Part shown: in pieces, positions 5,073 to 7,281 of the stretch
How positions within the stretch are numbered: position 1 is the stretch's first letter
Layout of the letters: each line of letters begins with the position of its first letter
DNA from: Armatimonadota bacterium
GTDB lineage: Bacteria > Armatimonadota > Fimbriimonadia > Fimbriimonadales > Fimbriimonadaceae
DNA length: 7,281 bases
Direction of reading: 5' to 3'
Assembly (NCBI GenBank): GCA_003516955.1
Contig: DPBN01000046.1
Location: 1-7,281 of the forward strand
Notes under the pieces: generated by a model
Databases searched by the model: none
The model's input: the letters and a program-made list of their open reading frames with translations, nothing else
Told to the model about the DNA's origin: nothing
Position numbers and translations under genes: made by a program

Positions 5073-5927
5073 ATGATGAACACGTTGAAGGTCGGCGCGC
5101 TGCTGGCGGCGCTCACGGCTCTGTTCGTCGCGATGGGCTCTTGGGTCGGCGGGCCGGCAGGCGCCGGCATCGCGTTGGTCTTTGCCCTGGTGATGAACGT
5201 CGCGACCTACTGGTTCAGCGACCGTTTGGTCATCGCCATGACCCGCGCTCAGCCGGTATCACCATCGGAGGCGCCTGAGTTGCACGCAATGGTCGACCGC
5301 CTGAGCATGCTCGCGGGCATTCCGAAGCCGGCACTCTACATCGTGCCGGATCCTAGCCCGAACGCCTTCGCGACGGGAAGAGACCCCAAGCACGCCGCCG
5401 TGGCGGTGAACGAGGGTCTGTTGCGGATTCTGGAGCGACCCGAGGTGGAAGGCGTCATCGCCCACGAGATCGCCCACATCAAGAACCGCGACACCCTGAC
5501 CATGACCGTGGTCGCGACCGTGGTGGGAGCGATCATGATGATCGCCAACATCGCACAGTTCGCGGCGATCTTCGGCCGGAGCGACGAGGACGGCCCGAGC
5601 CCGTTGGCTCTGCTCGCGATGGCGCTCGTTGCGCCCTTCGCGGCGACGATCCTCCAGCTCGCCATCAGCCGGGCCCGCGAGTACGAGGCGGATCGTACGG
5701 GCGCGCTGCTCGCCGGAACGCCGCGTGGCCTGGCGAACGCCCTGCTGAAGCTGGAGCGCGGTGCAGCCGTGGTTCCCAGCCATCTGCCTCCGCAGACGGC
5801 CCACCTCTGCATCGTGAACCCGCTGGCGGGCGTAGGTGGATTCGTGGCCGCTCTGTTCCGGACGCACCCGCCGGTGGAGGATCGCGTGCGCAAGCTCATG
5901 GAGCTCGAGGGCCGGCAGTGGGTCTGA
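5073..5927 (+). CDS. htpX: HtpX-type membrane zinc metalloprotease (peptidase M48B)
   Basis: HtpX is an inner-membrane zinc endopeptidase, active site on the cytoplasmic side, that degrades misfolded or damaged membrane proteins alongside FtsH. This copy is 284 residues, near the usual length. Two N-terminal transmembrane segments (about 7-27 and 31-56) precede the catalytic domain. HEIAH (131-135) supplies H131, E132 and H135, and REYEAD (202-207) supplies the third zinc ligand E203. NAFATG (97-102) and VAVNEGLL (110-117) are further M48 landmarks. Two more hydrophobic segments (about 143-167 and 177-198) lie between the zinc motifs. The C-terminal HPPVEDRVRKL (265-275) is typical. The gene directly follows the manganese riboswitch and overlaps the ATPase gene by 10 nt, so the two should be co-transcribed. 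All catalytic residues are intact. ATG 5076 is an equally possible start, two codons apart only in name of the first residue. Confidence 0.93.
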   Translation: MMNTLKVGALLAALTALFVAMGSWVGGPAGAGIALVFALVMNVATYWFSDRLVIAMTRAQPVSPSEAPELHAMVDRLSMLAGIPKPALYIVPDPSPNAFATGRDPKHAAVAVNEGLLRILERPEVEGVIAHEIAHIKNRDTLTMTVVATVVGAIMMIANIAQFAAIFGRSDEDGPSPLALLAMALVAPFAATILQLAISRAREYEADRTGALLAGTPRGLANALLKLERGAAVVPSHLPPQTAHLCIVNPLAGVGGFVAALFRTHPPVEDRVRKLMELEGRQWV

Positions 5928-7281
5928 ACCTGAAGGGCTCGGGCGGGCTGGCGTCGCCGGCGCGGGAGGAGTCTCCAGCATGGCACGCTTTGCAGGCTGC
6001 CGAGGTCGGGAGGCTCCTCCGAGCCGAGTCGGAGGGCCTGACCACGGAAGAGGCCAGGGCGCGGCTCCAGCGTTTCGGCCCGAACACGGTCGAGGGATCG
6101 AAGGGTCCTTCGGTGTGGGGCCTCCTCTGGGCGCAGATCAACAATCCCTTGGTCTGGGTTCTGATCGGCGCAGGTTTCCTCGCCATCGTCGCCGACCCTG
6201 AGGATGGTCTCAAAAACGGGAGCGTCATCCTGGGCGTCGTTCTGGTGAACACCGTCGTCGGATTCTTCCAGGAGTACCGGGCCAACAAGGCGATCGCCGC
6301 GCTCGCCGAGATGATCCCCGAGTTCGCCCAGGTCTGGCGAGACGGCAGGCTTCAGAGCGTCCCCGTGCGGGAGATCGTGCCGGGGGACCTCGTCCAGCTG
6401 GCGAGCGGAGATCGGGTTCCCGCAGACCTGCGCCTTCTTGAGGCGACGGGCCTGCAGATCGAGGAGGCGGCGCTGACTGGCGAATCGGTGCCTGCCGTCA
6501 AGACCCTGGACCCCTTGGACGCGGCCGTCACCCTCGGTGACCGCTCCAACATGGCCTACGGCGGAACGCTGGTGACCCAGGGCTCCGGCAGAGGACTCGT
6601 CGTGGCCACTGGAAGGCGGACCGAGCTGGGCCGGATCTCGGACATGATCGAGACCGCCACCGACACGGAAACGCCGCTCACCGCAGCGCTCGCGGCGATC
6701 GGAAAGCGGATCGCGGTTGGCATCCTGGCGGTTGCGGCCCTCATGCTCGTCGTGGGCGTTTGGAGGGCCGTGTCCAGCACCGGCGTCGGGCTTCTCGAGG
6801 CTCTACGGGAGACAGCGATCTTCGCGATCGCGTTGGCCGTGGGAGCGATCCCGGAGGGCCTGCCCGCCCTGGTCACCATCCTTCTCGCAGTTGGCGTGCA
6901 GCGGATGGCGCGCCAGAGGGCCATCGTCCGCAGGTTGCCGGCCGTCGAGACGCTCGGAAGCACCGACGTGATCTGCTCGGACAAAACGGGAACGCTCACC
7001 CGCAACGAGATGGCCGTGGTGAAGGTCGTGACACCGGCTGCGGAGTACGAGCTGGAGGGCCAGGGGTACCAGCCGGACGGCCGGCTCCTGCGCGAAGGAC
7101 TCCAGCTTCCCGAAACGCCGGAAGACCTGGCCGAGGTTCTTGCTGCGGCCGCCTTGTGCAACGACGCGGCGATCCACGGATCGGGGGACCACCTCGAGGT
7201 CTCCGGCGATCCGACGGAACTGGCCCTGGTCGCCGCGGCCCTTCGCGCCCGGCTCGAGGTGGAGCGCCTCAGGCGGGAGCT
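5918..7281 (+). CDS. P2A-type cation-transporting ATPase, Ca2+/Mn2+ family (3' end beyond window)
   Basis: The 454 visible codons cover the N-terminal cation-ATPase domain (about 22-90), TM1 and TM2 (about 70-92 and 100-120), the actuator domain with TGES (187-190), TM3 and TM4 (about 265-325), and the phosphorylation motif SDKTGTLT with D355. The start of the nucleotide-binding domain follows, including GDPTELALV (430-438). TM4 carries PEGLP (312-316), the ion-site signature of P2A Ca2+/Mn2+ pumps (PacL, PMR1/SPCA, YoaB-like). It is neither the MgtA form nor the PVALP of proton pumps. GTG 5918 is chosen because GAGG lies seven bases upstream and the frame has no nearer start. The ATG at 5980 is in a different frame. 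The start overlaps the htpX stop, which implies coupling. The riboswitch upstream points to manganese export, but calcium is possible because TM5 and TM6 are outside the window. Confidence 0.93.
   Translation, partial: MGLNLKGSGGLASPAREESPAWHALQAAEVGRLLRAESEGLTTEEARARLQRFGPNTVEGSKGPSVWGLLWAQINNPLVWVLIGAGFLAIVADPEDGLKNGSVILGVVLVNTVVGFFQEYRANKAIAALAEMIPEFAQVWRDGRLQSVPVREIVPGDLVQLASGDRVPADLRLLEATGLQIEEAALTGESVPAVKTLDPLDAAVTLGDRSNMAYGGTLVTQGSGRGLVVATGRRTELGRISDMIETATDTETPLTAALAAIGKRIAVGILAVAALMLVVGVWRAVSSTGVGLLEALRETAIFAIALAVGAIPEGLPALVTILLAVGVQRMARQRAIVRRLPAVETLGSTDVICSDKTGTLTRNEMAVVKVVTPAAEYELEGQGYQPDGRLLREGLQLPETPEDLAEVLAAAALCNDAAIHGSGDHLEVSGDPTELALVAAALRARLEVERLRRE

Noticed and set aside
3779..5278. 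Long plus-strand open frame of 499 codons across the SIS gene and riboswitch
   Set aside because: It is a +1-frame shadow of the SIS gene with low-complexity Arg/Gly composition, and it runs through the structured leader. Long spurious frames are expected at this G+C.
5836..6201. Small open frame with an ATG at 5980 near the ATPase start
   Set aside because: This ATG is in a different frame from the ATPase. The ATPase frame is open from GTG 5918, which has GAGG at good spacing and the normal N-terminal domain.
5918..7281. Annotation as an MgtA magnesium or proton-pumping ATPase
   Set aside because: The TM4 motif is PEGLP, the P2A Ca2+/Mn2+ form, and the manganese-type riboswitch upstream agrees.
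1..7281. Mobile elements, CRISPR arrays, tRNA or rRNA genes
   Set aside because: No direct-repeat arrays, transposase or integrase motifs, terminal inverted repeats or tRNA-like cloverleafs were seen on either strand.

Overview
This is a GC-rich bacterial window (about two thirds G+C by eye) with dense chromosomal gene packing. It has peptidoglycan, t6A tRNA modification, HtpX and P2-type ATPase genes, so it is bacterial. I see no phage, transposon, CRISPR or tRNA/rRNA signal. The two genes that flank the divergent promoter region lack Shine-Dalgarno sequences and have a TANNNT-like -10 box 6-7 nt before the ATG, which suggests leaderless transcripts. That pattern is common in Actinomycetota, Deinococcota and several high-GC environmental phyla, but I cannot assign a phylum.

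Left half, minus strand (positions 3875 down to 1): four tightly overlapping genes form one apparent operon. In transcription order they are a soluble GAF-GAF histidine kinase, an unrecognised two-repeat protein with a hydrophobic N-terminus, a short TsaB-like protein, and murB, which runs off the left edge. Junction overlaps are 14, 4 and 8 nt.

Centre (3876-3911): a 36-bp divergent intergenic region holds two outward-facing -10-like boxes and a near-perfect 17-bp palindrome that touches both. On the plus strand, 3912-4856 encodes a GlmS-C/NagB-II-like double-SIS protein, probably an amino-sugar-phosphate deaminase or isomerase. A sugar-phosphate gene and a murB-containing operon thus appear to share one control site, which would link amino-sugar metabolism to wall precursor supply.

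Right part, plus strand (4857-7281): a 216-nt leader carries what I read as a yybP-ykoY (Mn2+) riboswitch and an overlapping intrinsic terminator. It precedes a two-gene operon of an HtpX-type M48 membrane metalloprotease and a P2A-type cation ATPase that runs off the right edge. The ATPase fits the known role of this riboswitch class in manganese export or tolerance. Placing htpX first under the same switch is the unusual part, and suggests that membrane protein quality control is induced together with metal efflux.
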